Shown here: positions 34,907 to 43,395 of the stretch, one piece after another
Numbering within the stretch: the first letter of the stretch is position 1
Layout of the letters: every line of letters starts with the position of its first letter
Source of the DNA: Kamptonema sp. UHCC 0994
GTDB lineage: Bacteria; Cyanobacteriota; Cyanobacteriia; Cyanobacteriales; Microcoleaceae
Length of the DNA stretch: 64,000 nt
Direction: 5' to 3'
NCBI RefSeq assembly: GCF_029167235.1
Contig: NZ_JARFTR010000194.1
Location: 1-64,000, forward strand
The notes under the pieces: model-generated
What the model was told of the DNA's origin: nothing
Seen by the model: the letters and a program-made list of their open reading frames with translations, nothing else
The model's database searches: none
Program-made: the position numbers and the translations under genes

Positions 34907-34980
34907 GGGTGCGTAACTCAGTTGGATAGAGTAGCGGATTTCTAATCCGCCTGCCGCAGGTTCGAGCCCTGCCGTACCCG
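34907..34980 (+). tRNA. tRNA-Arg (anticodon UCU)
   Basis: The cloverleaf folds by eye. The acceptor stem GGGTGCG pairs with CGTACCC (one G-T pair), followed by discriminator G. The D-arm region is ACTCAGTTGGATAGAGTA. The anticodon stem GCGGA/TCCGC holds the loop with TCT at 34941-34943. The T-arm is GCAGG TTCGAGC CCTGC. No 3' CCA is encoded. It decodes AGA and probably AGG arginine codons. Confidence 0.96.
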
Positions 34981-34989
34981 TTTTAATTT

Positions 34990-35051
34990 AATCTGAACCC
35001 TCGATACTTGCCTAGGCTAGACTAGCTGAGCAGTTTGAGGGTTCAGATTTT
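34990..35051 (+). terminator. Stem-loop downstream of the tRNA
   Basis: The arms AATCTGAACCCTC (34990-35002) and GAGGGTTCAGATT (35037-35049) are a perfect 13-bp inverted repeat with a 34-base loop and a short T-run. The position right after the tRNA suggests a terminator or processing hairpin. The long loop makes it weaker than a textbook terminator. Confidence 0.6.
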
Positions 35052-35376
35052 GTGCAGCACACCAAAAATAGGGGAGATATCCCTGCAACAAAGGCGATTT
35101 AAAAAATAAAAGGAATTTGAGCTGGGAAAAGAATTAAGAATTGGGATAGATGAATCCCCCAGAAGGATGAAGCGAATATCTCAGGATAATGATATTTATG
35201 CTAAGGATTCTATGTATACCAATATACATTTAATCATATTTTAATAACAGCATTCATAAATCGCATTAATTGTATGTAGTTAGTGCATAATTTGGCTTGA
35301 ATTAAATTAGATAATAGAGTTAAGATATAAATTACTTATAAGCAACGGTCATCAGTCTGTTCAACAGGAAATTCTA
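35052..35376. other. AT-rich intergenic region
   Basis: About 325 bp, strongly AT-rich from 35200 to 35340, with no credible coding frame. It is probably the leader and promoter region of the 51-codon gene at 35377. Confidence 0.45.
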
Positions 35377-35532
35377 ATGAATACTCAAGTACGCAAGGAA
35401 TCGAAGACTCCGCTTCCTGACGAAGCTCAAAGCAATAGTATTAATAGTTCTGACTTTGATAATTGGGCAAAAGCAGTCAAACGTCAGATGATTGCAGCAC
35501 TCTCCAAAAAAGGTGCGATCGAACGTCCCTAA
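35377..35532 (+). CDS. Small hypothetical protein (51 residues)
   Basis: ATG 35377 is preceded by CAGGA about nine bases upstream, and the frame runs 51 codons to TAA. The N-terminal half is Ser/Asn-rich and disordered, and the second half is an amphipathic helix (DFDNWAKAVKRQMIAALSKK) ending IERP. The sharp split between linker and conserved-looking helix, together with the good ribosome binding site, supports a real small protein. Function unknown. Confidence 0.6.
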   Translation: MNTQVRKESKTPLPDEAQSNSINSSDFDNWAKAVKRQMIAALSKKGAIERP

Positions 35533-35636
35533 AGTTACCCTCTTTAATTGCTAGGCGGTTGAAACCGCTACTATACAAACTTTTGTCCGCCTAATTGGAC
35601 TAAAGAATAAAGAGGGTATTAAAGTTGGATTCGGTC

Positions 35637-35768
35637 TCACTCTTTAGGAACAAACTTAAGCGCCGCTGAATTCATGCAATATCGTAGTCCAGTCGGTTTG
35701 GGGCCGTCATTAAATACATGGCCCAGATGAGCGTCACAGGCAGCGCACAGCACCTCTGTGCGGCGCAT
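35637..35768 (-). pseudogene. msrB: 3' remnant of methionine-R-sulfoxide reductase gene
   Basis: The minus strand encodes 43 codons reading [18 protein letters not shown], then [20 protein letters not shown]. This is unmistakably the C-terminal end of MsrB, including the zinc-site CAAC pair, the active-site Cys of RYCMNSAAL and a stop. A full MsrB has about 130-165 residues; the N-terminal two thirds, including the first zinc CxxC, is absent upstream. It is a truncated pseudogene. Confidence 0.9.
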
Positions 35769-35868
35769 AAACAAACGGTAATCTGATTAGTGGTGGGTGA
35801 TTGACTCTGACATTAATATTAGCCGCAGTGGGTCAATTAGAATATCTCAATGTAACCAAAGAACTCGC

Positions 35869-37788
35869 CTAGCCAGATTTCCTCTCAACGGCCGCCAATA
35901 AACGCAGCATACCATCGCGAAGTTGAAAAGCCTTTACCGTTGCTACCTCAATCTTTTGCTGACCATTTGGCATCGCCACCTCAATCTTAATCTTCGGGTC
36001 ATTGTGCAGGCCTAACCGCTTCCAAAAACGCTTCACCTGAATAGAGGGAAAGGAACGCAGATCCAAGTCTAAAAACGGAGCCTGAACCAAACTTCTCCCA
36101 TCAAAAAAACTTGTCACCTGCACTTGATACCAAACTTCTTGGGCTGCCAATTTTAGGCCTTGATTCGGTTCCGGTACTTGCCATTGTTCTGGATCTATAC
36201 TATTAATTGGAAAAGCTGAACCAGTAATTTTACTCGTGTGACCCTCGAAACTTTCTAACTCAGAAACCGCATCACCCAGTCGATCGAGCAATCCCCGGAT
36301 ACGAGATTTAGTTTCGCCGTCAGTGTCAGGTAGTCGATCTAGCCAAGCAGCGGCCGATCGCTGACCTTCCTGAGCTGCTACAATTAAAGCCCCCCAAGCC
36401 TTTGCCCCTTCATCCTGTGAATTGACCTTCAGCGCCGCATCTACGCGATTCCAGAGGCGATTGCCATCATTTTTCAGCATCGCGGCAATTTCAGAACTAC
36501 TCCCCAAATCCGCCTCAAATACTTGCAAAGCTTCACTCCAACGACCATCAATTAAATCTGCGAGAACTTGCTGACTGGGAGAAGCCCAAGATGCGATCGC
36601 CTGAGACCGAGTAACATTAGCGTGAAACTTAATCAAATCTAGCTGCGCTTGCGCCTGCGGCGACCAACCCCCCTGCGCCTTAGTCTTCAAAGCCCGCATC
36701 ATTCCCAAAGCCGGCGACCACAAGCCACTTCTAGCCAACCGCAGCGCAGCCTTGTAAGCAGGGTCTTTTAACGCCGGTTCTTCCAAAGAAATTGCCGTCA
36801 ACTGAATCGGGTTAGGTACAAACTTCCGAGGCTGAACCTGATAAATAGTAAATTGCGGTTCTAAACCTATAGTTTGATCGATCGCCAATTCTGGTTGGCC
36901 ACCCCCCGTTACCTGTTGCCAACTCGGAACCTTTCCCGCCGCACCAGTCCACTCCAATAGAGAGAGCAAATGAGTTTGGCTAGGATTATAATGAACCACC
37001 TGCCCGTAGGGAATTTTCTTATCTGCCCGCAATAGTTGACCGCTGAGGTTAAACCAAGCCCCCGAACTGGGAACCTTACCCTCAAAGAGTCTCAAAGTTG
37101 TTAGCGGTAAAGACTTATTTGAGCCTTGGCTGTCATTAGCATCAGTGTGAGAAGCAATTACAAAAGATTCCGCCGGGCCTTCGACATTCACAGAACTCGC
37201 TAGCCGATAATATTGCTCAGTTTCATCACCTTGATAGGCAATTTGCACTGGCTGATAAACCCGCAATTCGACAATCTGGCGACAAGGATTTTTACACACT
37301 ATAGACGTAGTGGGCTTCCGTTCTACCATCACAGGTACTAGCAAGTCTGGAACCTCGCGTTCGCTAGATTTCTCCTTGGGAAGCAGTAGCATTTCTCCGG
37401 GTATTAGTCCCACTTGCCCCAAACTGGTTCGGATTTGGGAGAGAGTCTGAATCGATTTACCGCTAGCAAAGGGAAGACGCGACCATTCTGGCAAAAACTG
37501 ATTGATCCAGATGCTTGCATTCGGATCGACAATTAACTGGTAACTCAGCCAAGCACCTCCTCCCATTGCACCCGCACCACCCCACAAAACGGTAAGGGCG
37601 ACAAAATTGGTAACTGCCTTTTTCCAGAAGAACTTAGCGGTGGATTTTACCAGCTTTGGCCTGGATTTTTGAGGATTTTGGCGTTGCTTGTTGACCGCCT
37701 TCCGGGGAAGTTGCGCCTTTCCCTGAGCTATTTTGACGTTCTCAGGAGGTTTTCGCTTGCGATTTGCCGGCTCAATCTTGTTTTCCAT
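35869..37788 (-). CDS. Single-pass membrane protein with large extracytoplasmic part
   Basis: 639 residues. The first 50 are very basic (for example RKRKPPENVKIAQGKAQLPR), then one TM helix lies at about 56-86 with a glycine-rich stretch (GGAGAMGGGAWLSYQLIV). The rest is probably extracytoplasmic. A segment near 110-140 (IRTSLGQVGLIPGEMLLLP) is reminiscent of a carbohydrate-binding or LysM-like start but is not a clear match. A helical, TPR-like middle (about 360-480) precedes a beta-rich end. Probably a conserved cyanobacterial envelope protein of unknown function. Confidence 0.72.
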   Translation of the reverse strand: MENKIEPANRKRKPPENVKIAQGKAQLPRKAVNKQRQNPQKSRPKLVKSTAKFFWKKAVTNFVALTVLWGGAGAMGGGAWLSYQLIVDPNASIWINQFLPEWSRLPFASGKSIQTLSQIRTSLGQVGLIPGEMLLLPKEKSSEREVPDLLVPVMVERKPTTSIVCKNPCRQIVELRVYQPVQIAYQGDETEQYYRLASSVNVEGPAESFVIASHTDANDSQGSNKSLPLTTLRLFEGKVPSSGAWFNLSGQLLRADKKIPYGQVVHYNPSQTHLLSLLEWTGAAGKVPSWQQVTGGGQPELAIDQTIGLEPQFTIYQVQPRKFVPNPIQLTAISLEEPALKDPAYKAALRLARSGLWSPALGMMRALKTKAQGGWSPQAQAQLDLIKFHANVTRSQAIASWASPSQQVLADLIDGRWSEALQVFEADLGSSSEIAAMLKNDGNRLWNRVDAALKVNSQDEGAKAWGALIVAAQEGQRSAAAWLDRLPDTDGETKSRIRGLLDRLGDAVSELESFEGHTSKITGSAFPINSIDPEQWQVPEPNQGLKLAAQEVWYQVQVTSFFDGRSLVQAPFLDLDLRSFPSIQVKRFWKRLGLHNDPKIKIEVAMPNGQQKIEVATVKAFQLRDGMLRLLAAVERKSG

Positions 37789-37853
37789 CGGTGGCGGGGG
37801 AGGGGGAGAGGGGGCGAGGGGTAGGGCTGTTTTATTGTTTTTAAATCTTATAG

Positions 37854-37882
37854 TCCGCCAGGGGGTTTTAACCCCTGGCGGG
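37854..37882. repeat. Short palindrome (CCGCCAGGGG family)
   Basis: TCCGCCAGGGGGTTTTAAC followed by CCCTGGCGGG is a near-perfect palindrome with the same arms as the compound elements at 874 and 10906 but without their inner module. Confidence 0.85.
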
Positions 37883-37903
37883 TTCTAGGAGATTGAATCA
37901 GTT

Positions 37904-39127
37904 CTAGAGAAGATGGGGAGGAACTAAGCAATCTTTCAAAACTTGCTCATAGCGTTGACCTATTATTTCCCAGGTATATTCGGTTTCAATTAGCGATCGC
38001 GCATTTACTGACAACTCCTCCCGCAGTTGTCCATCTTCAAATAAGCAACTAATCGCCTCAACATACTCCTCAAGTTGGTTCCCTCGCAAGGCCCTTAAAG
38101 GCGATCCTTCGCCATCAACGGCTAGTCCTTCTAAACCGCGATCGCTAGCTACAACAGGGGTTCCCGCTGCCATCGCCTCTAAAGTTTTATTTTTAATTCC
38201 TAAGCCAATTCGCATCGGTACTGCACAAACTGTAGCTTGATGCAAATATTTTGCCATTGAAGGGACTTGACCCGTTACTGTAATTCCAGGTCGCGATCGC
38301 AATGCCAATACCTCCGCTACTGGTTTTGATCCCACTATAGTCAGGGTAGCGTCAGGATACCGCTGCTGCAAGGCTGGCAACACTTCTAAACTCAGAAAGC
38401 GTACTGCGTCAATATTTGCCAAATTATCCATTGCCCCGATAAATATTAATCTATGTCCCCCCGGATCTACTTGTCTGTAGGGAAATTTTGCTAAATCTAC
38501 ACCGTTAGGTATTACTTCAGTAGGAAAGTTCTGTAACTGTCGCCGATCTTCCTCTGTTGTCACCACAATGCGGGAGAATTTGGAACAGTAGCGTTTTTCG
38601 TAGCGAGCGAGTAAAGGTAGATTGAGGCGATCGCGCAACGGTTTCTCGGAAGTACCAGTTTCTAGAATTTGTCGGCAAGTACCGTAAACTGAACTGTGAA
38701 TATTTACTACCGTCCGCAGCCGTTTGGCCCACTCAGGACGTACATAAATCTCATTAACGCTATGTTCGCAGGCGATCGCATCGCATTTACCGGCTTCCAC
38801 AAATTCATCTACCCAATTTTGCATCGCTGGAGAGTAGATAGATAGTACATTGGGAGGCGTTCCTTCCCATAAAAACCGACCAAATCGCTGCACCTTTCCC
38901 TGCCATCCTAAACCAAGGGGTATCTGGGGACGAGGGAAAATAGCTAACTCTTGGACATACTGTCGTAGTTCCTCTATTTCTCTATCTGTCACGTCGTGCG
39001 ATGACAGTGTTGCCAGAGTGATAGAATGTCGCTGACTCAAATATTTCAACAAATTAAAAGTTCTTACTTGAGTTCCCCCCCGCCCTGGCGGATAAGGAAA
39101 CGTTGAGGAAAGCATTAAAATCTTCAT
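37904..39127 (-). CDS. Family 4 glycosyltransferase
   Basis: 407 residues from ATG 39127 (MKILMLSSTFPYPPGRGGTQ); a TTG four codons upstream is less likely. It has a GT-B fold: the N-terminal acceptor domain has the glycine loop GRGGTQVRTFNLL, and the C-terminal donor domain has LIFIGAMDNLANIDAVRFL and the EX7E-like region GIKNKTLEAMAAGTPVVAS. This resembles the PelF/WaaG-like sugar transferases in exopolysaccharide loci. Monocistronic and separate from the main glycan region; donor and acceptor unknown. Confidence 0.88.
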   Translation of the reverse strand: MKILMLSSTFPYPPGRGGTQVRTFNLLKYLSQRHSITLATLSSHDVTDREIEELRQYVQELAIFPRPQIPLGLGWQGKVQRFGRFLWEGTPPNVLSIYSPAMQNWVDEFVEAGKCDAIACEHSVNEIYVRPEWAKRLRTVVNIHSSVYGTCRQILETGTSEKPLRDRLNLPLLARYEKRYCSKFSRIVVTTEEDRRQLQNFPTEVIPNGVDLAKFPYRQVDPGGHRLIFIGAMDNLANIDAVRFLSLEVLPALQQRYPDATLTIVGSKPVAEVLALRSRPGITVTGQVPSMAKYLHQATVCAVPMRIGLGIKNKTLEAMAAGTPVVASDRGLEGLAVDGEGSPLRALRGNQLEEYVEAISCLFEDGQLREELSVNARSLIETEYTWEIIGQRYEQVLKDCLVPPHLL

Positions 39128-39257
39128 ATTGGTATGCAAAAAGTCAACAAAAAAATATTAGGACGTAGCCAGATATCCTTATTCTCTCCTAGATCCCTAA
39201 ATCCTTCTTCCCCTAACCCCTAACCCTGAGCATCGTAGCCCCTAGTCCCTAGCTATA

Positions 39258-39728
39258 ATGGACGATTCATCTATCAAAGCATTACTTGAAGACCTCAAAG
39301 ACTCTAACGAAAGGGTTCGCGATCGCGCTACTACAGAACTGTGGCGCAGTTGGTTTGAGCAAAAGGGAGCCTACGGAATGGAAATGCTCAGGCGATCCCA
39401 GATTTTACTCGATGCAGGTGACTTTTCCCGTGCCTTAGATATCCTGATGAAACTAATATCAGATAGTCCTGATTTTGCCGAAGCTTGGAACAGACGGGCT
39501 GTACTCTATTACGCTCAAGGTGAGTATAAAAAATCTCTCACTGATTGTGAAGTAGTTCTCGAACTCAACCCGATTCATTTTGGGGCGCTGCACGGTCTTG
39601 GTTTATGCTACGCTGCCCTTGGAAATTATAGAAAGGCTATCCCTGCTTTTCGTCGCGCATTGGAAATTCAACCCTATTCCCTAGTCAACCAAAAATTAAT
39701 TCTCGAATGTACCGCTCGACTTAATTAA
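39258..39728 (+). CDS. TPR-repeat protein
   Basis: A 156-residue, mostly helical protein with three TPR units in the last 110 residues (AWNRRAVLYYAQGEYKKSL, then ALHGLGLCYAALGNYRKAI). The first 45 residues form a charged helix, VRDRATTELWRSWFEQKG. The N-terminal part resembles cyanobacterial TPR proteins that sense or scaffold other factors. The upstream gap holds repeat sequence, so promoter elements are hard to place. Partner unknown. Confidence 0.82.
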   Translation: MDDSSIKALLEDLKDSNERVRDRATTELWRSWFEQKGAYGMEMLRRSQILLDAGDFSRALDILMKLISDSPDFAEAWNRRAVLYYAQGEYKKSLTDCEVVLELNPIHFGALHGLGLCYAALGNYRKAIPAFRRALEIQPYSLVNQKLILECTARLN

Positions 39729-39754
39729 AATTATACACTTCTAACATAACGCCG

Positions 39755-39825
39755 CTGATTCTATTCCCTTCTTCCCTGAGCATCGGAGCATCGGAGCATC
39801 GGAGCATCGTAGCTATATATCCCTA
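39755..39825. repeat. Tandem repeat (GAGCATCG octamers) with shared core
   Basis: GAGCATCG is repeated four times, the last followed by TAGC. It is preceded by CGCTGATTCTATTCCCTTCT, the reverse complement of a core found in the repeats at 47766 and 61713. Confidence 0.8.
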
Positions 39826-39854
39826 AAATTTTAAACTAAAACTTATCTGAACTC

Positions 39855-40802
39855 GTGGCTAAAATTAGTGTTTGTATTCCTACTTACAATCGCGTGCATT
39901 TACTATTAAGCGCCATTGAAAGCGTTTTAAAGCAGACTTATACAGACTTTGAGTTAATCATCTGTGACGATGGTTCAACTGACAGCACTCCGGTAATTAT
40001 GTCTGAATTTAATACTCCTAATATTCGCTACATCCGCCATTCTCAAAATATTGGGAAAAGTAACAATATGCGCTCAGGTTTTGCCACAGCGAAAGGGGAA
40101 TATTTTATCAAGTTTGATGATGACGATCGGCTGGTTCCAGAGTTTCTAGCGCGGACATCTGCTATCCTAGATAAAAGCTCGAATATTGATTTTGTGAGCA
40201 CAGATCACTGGATAATTGATAGTCAGAATTGTCGCGATCGAATCGCAACTAAACTCAATTCAGAGCGATGGGGACGCAGTGAACTTTCTGCTGGAACGAT
40301 CGATAATTTGCTAGAGGTAGTTTTTATTAAACAAAGCCTGCAAGTTGGCGCAACTTTATTTCGCCGTAGCGCTTTGCAAGAAGTTGGTTTTATGCGCCCC
40401 AACCTCCAAAACTGCGAAGATAATGATTTATTTGTCCGTCTTGCCATAGCGAGGAAAAAATGCTATTATTTATCTGAATTACTAATGGAATATCGTTTTC
40501 ATTCAGAACAGCAAGGTATTAACCGAGCCATCCCTTATTTAAGGGATAAATTGAGTTATTTAACGAGCTATGAGTTTGATTCAGAAAAGCTGGAATTAAT
40601 TAGACTTAAACGGATTGCAGAAACAGAATTAGTGCTAGGTTTGCGATTAATTGAGATTGGTGAAACCGAAAAAGGTCGGGAGATGATTTTGGCAGGAAAG
40701 TCTTTTTCAACGTCGAAAACATTGACTGGTTTAGCAATTTCATTTTTGCCGATGGAGTTACGGAAAAAAGTATTTAAAATTTTGCGGCAATTACGCAATT
40801 GA
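39855..40802 (+). CDS. Family 2 glycosyltransferase
   Basis: 315 residues from GTG 39855. GT-A motifs are ISVCIPTYNRVHLLLSAIES, LIICDDGSTDSTPVI and the DxD-type YFIKFDDDDRLVPEF. The C-terminal part has the acceptor loop LQNCEDNDLFVRLAIA, which corresponds to the family ED motif (catalytic base). It lies downstream of the TPR gene but 125 bp away. A soluble, membrane-associated cytoplasmic enzyme is likely; sugar unknown. Confidence 0.9.
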   Translation: MAKISVCIPTYNRVHLLLSAIESVLKQTYTDFELIICDDGSTDSTPVIMSEFNTPNIRYIRHSQNIGKSNNMRSGFATAKGEYFIKFDDDDRLVPEFLARTSAILDKSSNIDFVSTDHWIIDSQNCRDRIATKLNSERWGRSELSAGTIDNLLEVVFIKQSLQVGATLFRRSALQEVGFMRPNLQNCEDNDLFVRLAIARKKCYYLSELLMEYRFHSEQQGINRAIPYLRDKLSYLTSYEFDSEKLELIRLKRIAETELVLGLRLIEIGETEKGREMILAGKSFSTSKTLTGLAISFLPMELRKKVFKILRQLRN

Positions 40803-40818
40803 GACAAAATAATAATGC

Positions 40819-40988
40819 TAAGTAGTCGGACATAAATAAACGCAACCATGTCATTGCGAGCCCAGCGAAGCATAAGCCCTTCGGGCAGGCTACGCCAACG
40901 CAGGGGTTTGGGATTGCTAAGCCCTAACGGGCAGGCTACGCCAACGCTGGGCTCGCAATGACATTATTTATTTTTGTCCAACTACTTA
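40819..40988. repeat. 170-bp imperfect palindrome, MITE-like
   Basis: The outer arms TAAGTAGTCGGACATAAATA and TATTTTTGTCCAACTACTTA are near-inverted. The inner arms ATGTCATTGCGAGCCCAGCG (40848-40867) and its exact reverse complement (40945-40964) form a perfect 20-bp inverted repeat. The centre carries two copies of a GGGCAGGCTACGCCAACGC unit. There is no coding capacity, so it is probably a non-autonomous mobile element. Confidence 0.85.
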
Positions 40989-41024
40989 AAAAATTTGGTA
41001 CTTTGTGCGTAAGTCCTGTTAACG

Positions 41025-41675
41025 CTAACTTCTAGTGTGTCTCTCCTGTAACTTTTCCATTTCCTCCTGTACGCCTACTGCTATTTGCAAAGCCTCATTT
41101 AACAATCGCCCTTGCTCGCTCGCCCTATCGTTAATTTGCAACGCAGTCAAAGCTCGGAAATTAGTATCAAACATATCGGCATTACTAGCAACAAATTTTT
41201 TATTTTCCCTGAGAATCCTCTCTGTTTTTAAAGCTCTAATCAAATCTTCTCTAATCAGATGCAAAGCTTCAATAACTTGTTCTCGATTACGAATAGTCAC
41301 TTTTTGATTGCCAGCTTCTTCTATATTATCGTTAATTTCAATAGCTTTAATGATAGCATTATATCTATCCACATCGTCAAAAAGATTAACAAGATGTTTA
41401 TTTCTGCTACTCAACCAGATTTTAGAAACGTCATCAACTATTAAGGCGACAGCCGCAGCTAGATGCAGGACAATCAATAACAAATAGTATCTCGGAAATA
41501 TTAGCAAAAGTAGCAAACAACTAATGGCAACTAAAGCAATAACAGCTAAAGTTTTCAACCCTTCAGTGACAAACTTACGGAGTGCAGGTGGTCTGTACGT
41601 GCGGTCTGTTCCTACACCACTTAGGCGCTTGAGTTCACCCTTAGTAATTTCTAATCCCTGGATATCAGGTCGCAT
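41025..41675 (-). CDS. Hypothetical membrane protein with coiled-coil C-terminus
   Basis: 216 residues. Two adjacent TM helices lie at about 40-60 and 63-82. The remaining 130 residues are helical, with heptad-like charged sequence (REQVIEALHLIREDLIRALK, LNEALQIAVGVQEEMEKLQE), so probably a cytoplasmic coiled coil. The frame is clean and the start MRPDIQGLEITKGELKRL is plausible. I do not recognise the family. Partner or scaffold function is possible. Confidence 0.68.
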   Translation of the reverse strand: MRPDIQGLEITKGELKRLSGVGTDRTYRPPALRKFVTEGLKTLAVIALVAISCLLLLLIFPRYYLLLIVLHLAAAVALIVDDVSKIWLSSRNKHLVNLFDDVDRYNAIIKAIEINDNIEEAGNQKVTIRNREQVIEALHLIREDLIRALKTERILRENKKFVASNADMFDTNFRALTALQINDRASEQGRLLNEALQIAVGVQEEMEKLQERHTRS

Positions 41676-41878
41676 AAATAATTTTAACTGTTAATTTTAG
41701 TTGCAGGTGCTGGCACTGGTATAGAATAATCTAACACCTTGCTTGTAACTTTATAATTAGCTACTATGCTTGATATCTAAGTTGCAGCTATAGGAACGCT
41801 ACACTGGAACGACCAAGTTGACAACTCAGTTGCCTACAATACGCGATCGCCAACCCAGTTGCCCAATTCTCTTCAACT

Positions 41879-43048
41879 ATGTCTCAACGCCCTATTTACC
41901 TAGACAATCACGCGACAACCCCTGTTGATGAACGGGTACTCGCTGCCATGCTTCCCTACTTCCGGGAACACTTCGGCAACCCCGCTAGCATCAATCATAT
42001 CTATGGTTGGGAAGCTGAAGCGGCAGTCAAACAGTCCCGGCAAGCGATCGCAGATGCCATCAATGCCTCACCCGAAGAAATTGTCTTCACTTCCGGCGCA
42101 ACCGAAGCGAACAATTTAGCCGTCAAAGGTATTGCCGAAGCTTATTGCAACAAAGGCAGACATATCATCACCGTAGCAACGGAACACAACGCCGTGCTCG
42201 ATCCCTGCCATTATTTGGAAAAATTGGGATTTGAAATCACCTTTCTCCCCGTCCAAAGTGACGGACTGATCGACTTAGGCAATTTAGCAAGATGTATCCG
42301 AGCCGATACAATTTTAGTCTCGGTGATGGCTGCTAATAATGAAATTGGAGTAATCCAACCCATCGGAGAAATTGCGGCAATTTGTCGCGGTGCAGAGGTG
42401 TTTTTCCATACAGATGCAGCACAAGCGATCGGCAAAATTCCTCTGGATGTCCAGGCCTTAAAAATTGATTTAATGTCCTTGACAGCGCACAAAATTTATG
42501 GGCCAAAAGGCATCGGCGCTCTTTATGTTCGCCGTCGCAACCCCAGAGTTCAGCTTGCGGCGCAAATGCACGGTGGCGGACACGAACGGGGAATGCGTTC
42601 CGGTACACTTTACACACCACAAATTGTGGGATTTGCCAAAGCTGTAGAACTGGCAATTTCAGAAATGGACTCGGAAGTGGAACGGGTGACAAATTTGCGT
42701 CAACGGTTGTGGGACTATTTATCTCCTTTGGGCGACATTGTTATCAATGGTCATCCTATTCATCGCTTGCCGGGAAATCTTAATATCAGTGTAGATGGAG
42801 TTGATGGTCAAGCGCTGCTGCTAGGACTACAACCTGTTGTAGCTGTTTCTTCGGGTTCGGCTTGCACCTCTGCGAAGATAGCACCTTCTCATGTGCTCGA
42901 AGCGATCGGGCGATCGGAAAAGTTGGCTTATGCTTCGCTACGTTTTGGCATTGGTCGATATAGTACCGTAGAAGAAATTGATACGGTAGCTAAACACTGT
43001 GTAGCAACTATCAAATCTCTGAGAAAAGTAGCAGTTGCCGAAGTTTAG
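41879..43048 (+). CDS. Cysteine desulfurase (NifS/IscS class)
   Basis: 389 residues, PLP-dependent fold type I. YLDNHATTPVDERV is the standard N-terminus. The PLP Schiff-base lysine is Lys205 in LTAHKIYGPKGIGALY. The catalytic cysteine is Cys329 in SSGSACTSAKIAPSHVL, with the long flexible loop of group I enzymes. It converts cysteine to alanine and delivers persulfide sulfur for Fe-S clusters and thio-modified tRNA. No isc or suf genes are adjacent, so this is a stand-alone copy. Intact. Confidence 0.94.
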   Translation: MSQRPIYLDNHATTPVDERVLAAMLPYFREHFGNPASINHIYGWEAEAAVKQSRQAIADAINASPEEIVFTSGATEANNLAVKGIAEAYCNKGRHIITVATEHNAVLDPCHYLEKLGFEITFLPVQSDGLIDLGNLARCIRADTILVSVMAANNEIGVIQPIGEIAAICRGAEVFFHTDAAQAIGKIPLDVQALKIDLMSLTAHKIYGPKGIGALYVRRRNPRVQLAAQMHGGGHERGMRSGTLYTPQIVGFAKAVELAISEMDSEVERVTNLRQRLWDYLSPLGDIVINGHPIHRLPGNLNISVDGVDGQALLLGLQPVVAVSSGSACTSAKIAPSHVLEAIGRSEKLAYASLRFGIGRYSTVEEIDTVAKHCVATIKSLRKVAVAEV

Positions 43049-43182
43049 TTTTGCGATCGCTCAGATACGATTGGTGCTGAGTGATTAGTGGTTAGTAGTT
43101 AGTAGTTAACTAATGAAAGAAACATTTTAAATTGGTGGGGATTTTTAACAATGATAACCCCATCTTTTTTTGACCACAAACT

Positions 43183-43269
43183 GGACTTACGCAAAATATG
43201 TAACGCCGCCAACAAGCACGGTAAAGAAACCGCCAGGATGGCGGCGTTACATAAAGCGTGCGTAAGTCC
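43183..43269. repeat. GC-rich palindrome with GGACTTACGC ends, copy 4
   Basis: The outer arms GGACTTACGC and GCGTAAGTCC are perfect. The inner arms GTAACGCCGCC and GGCGGCGTTAC belong to the same family as 8615 and 18487, with the TAAAGAAA spacer, but the left core is degenerate. The outer end GTGCGTAAGTCCTG also occurs alone at 41006. Confidence 0.85.
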
Positions 43270-43323
43270 TGACAAAACGTTTCAAAGCTGCACAGACAAA
43301 GCTTTCGAGGGGGTTTTCACCCC

Positions 43324-43395
43324 GTGATTCCTTCTTCCCTCTTCCCTCTTCCTTCTTCCTTCTTCCTTCTTCCTTCTTCCTTCTTCCTTCTTCTT
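43324..43395. repeat. Polypyrimidine STRR (TTCTTCC heptamers)
   Basis: A run of CTTCCCT and TTCTTCC heptamers directly before the RNase H start codon. It is open in the gene's frame but is repeat sequence, not conserved protein. Confidence 0.9.

Noticed and set aside
43324-43395. N-terminal extension of the RNase H frame
   Set aside because: It encodes only low-complexity Ser/Leu/Phe from the TTCTTCC repeat; the ATG at 43396 gives the usual family start.
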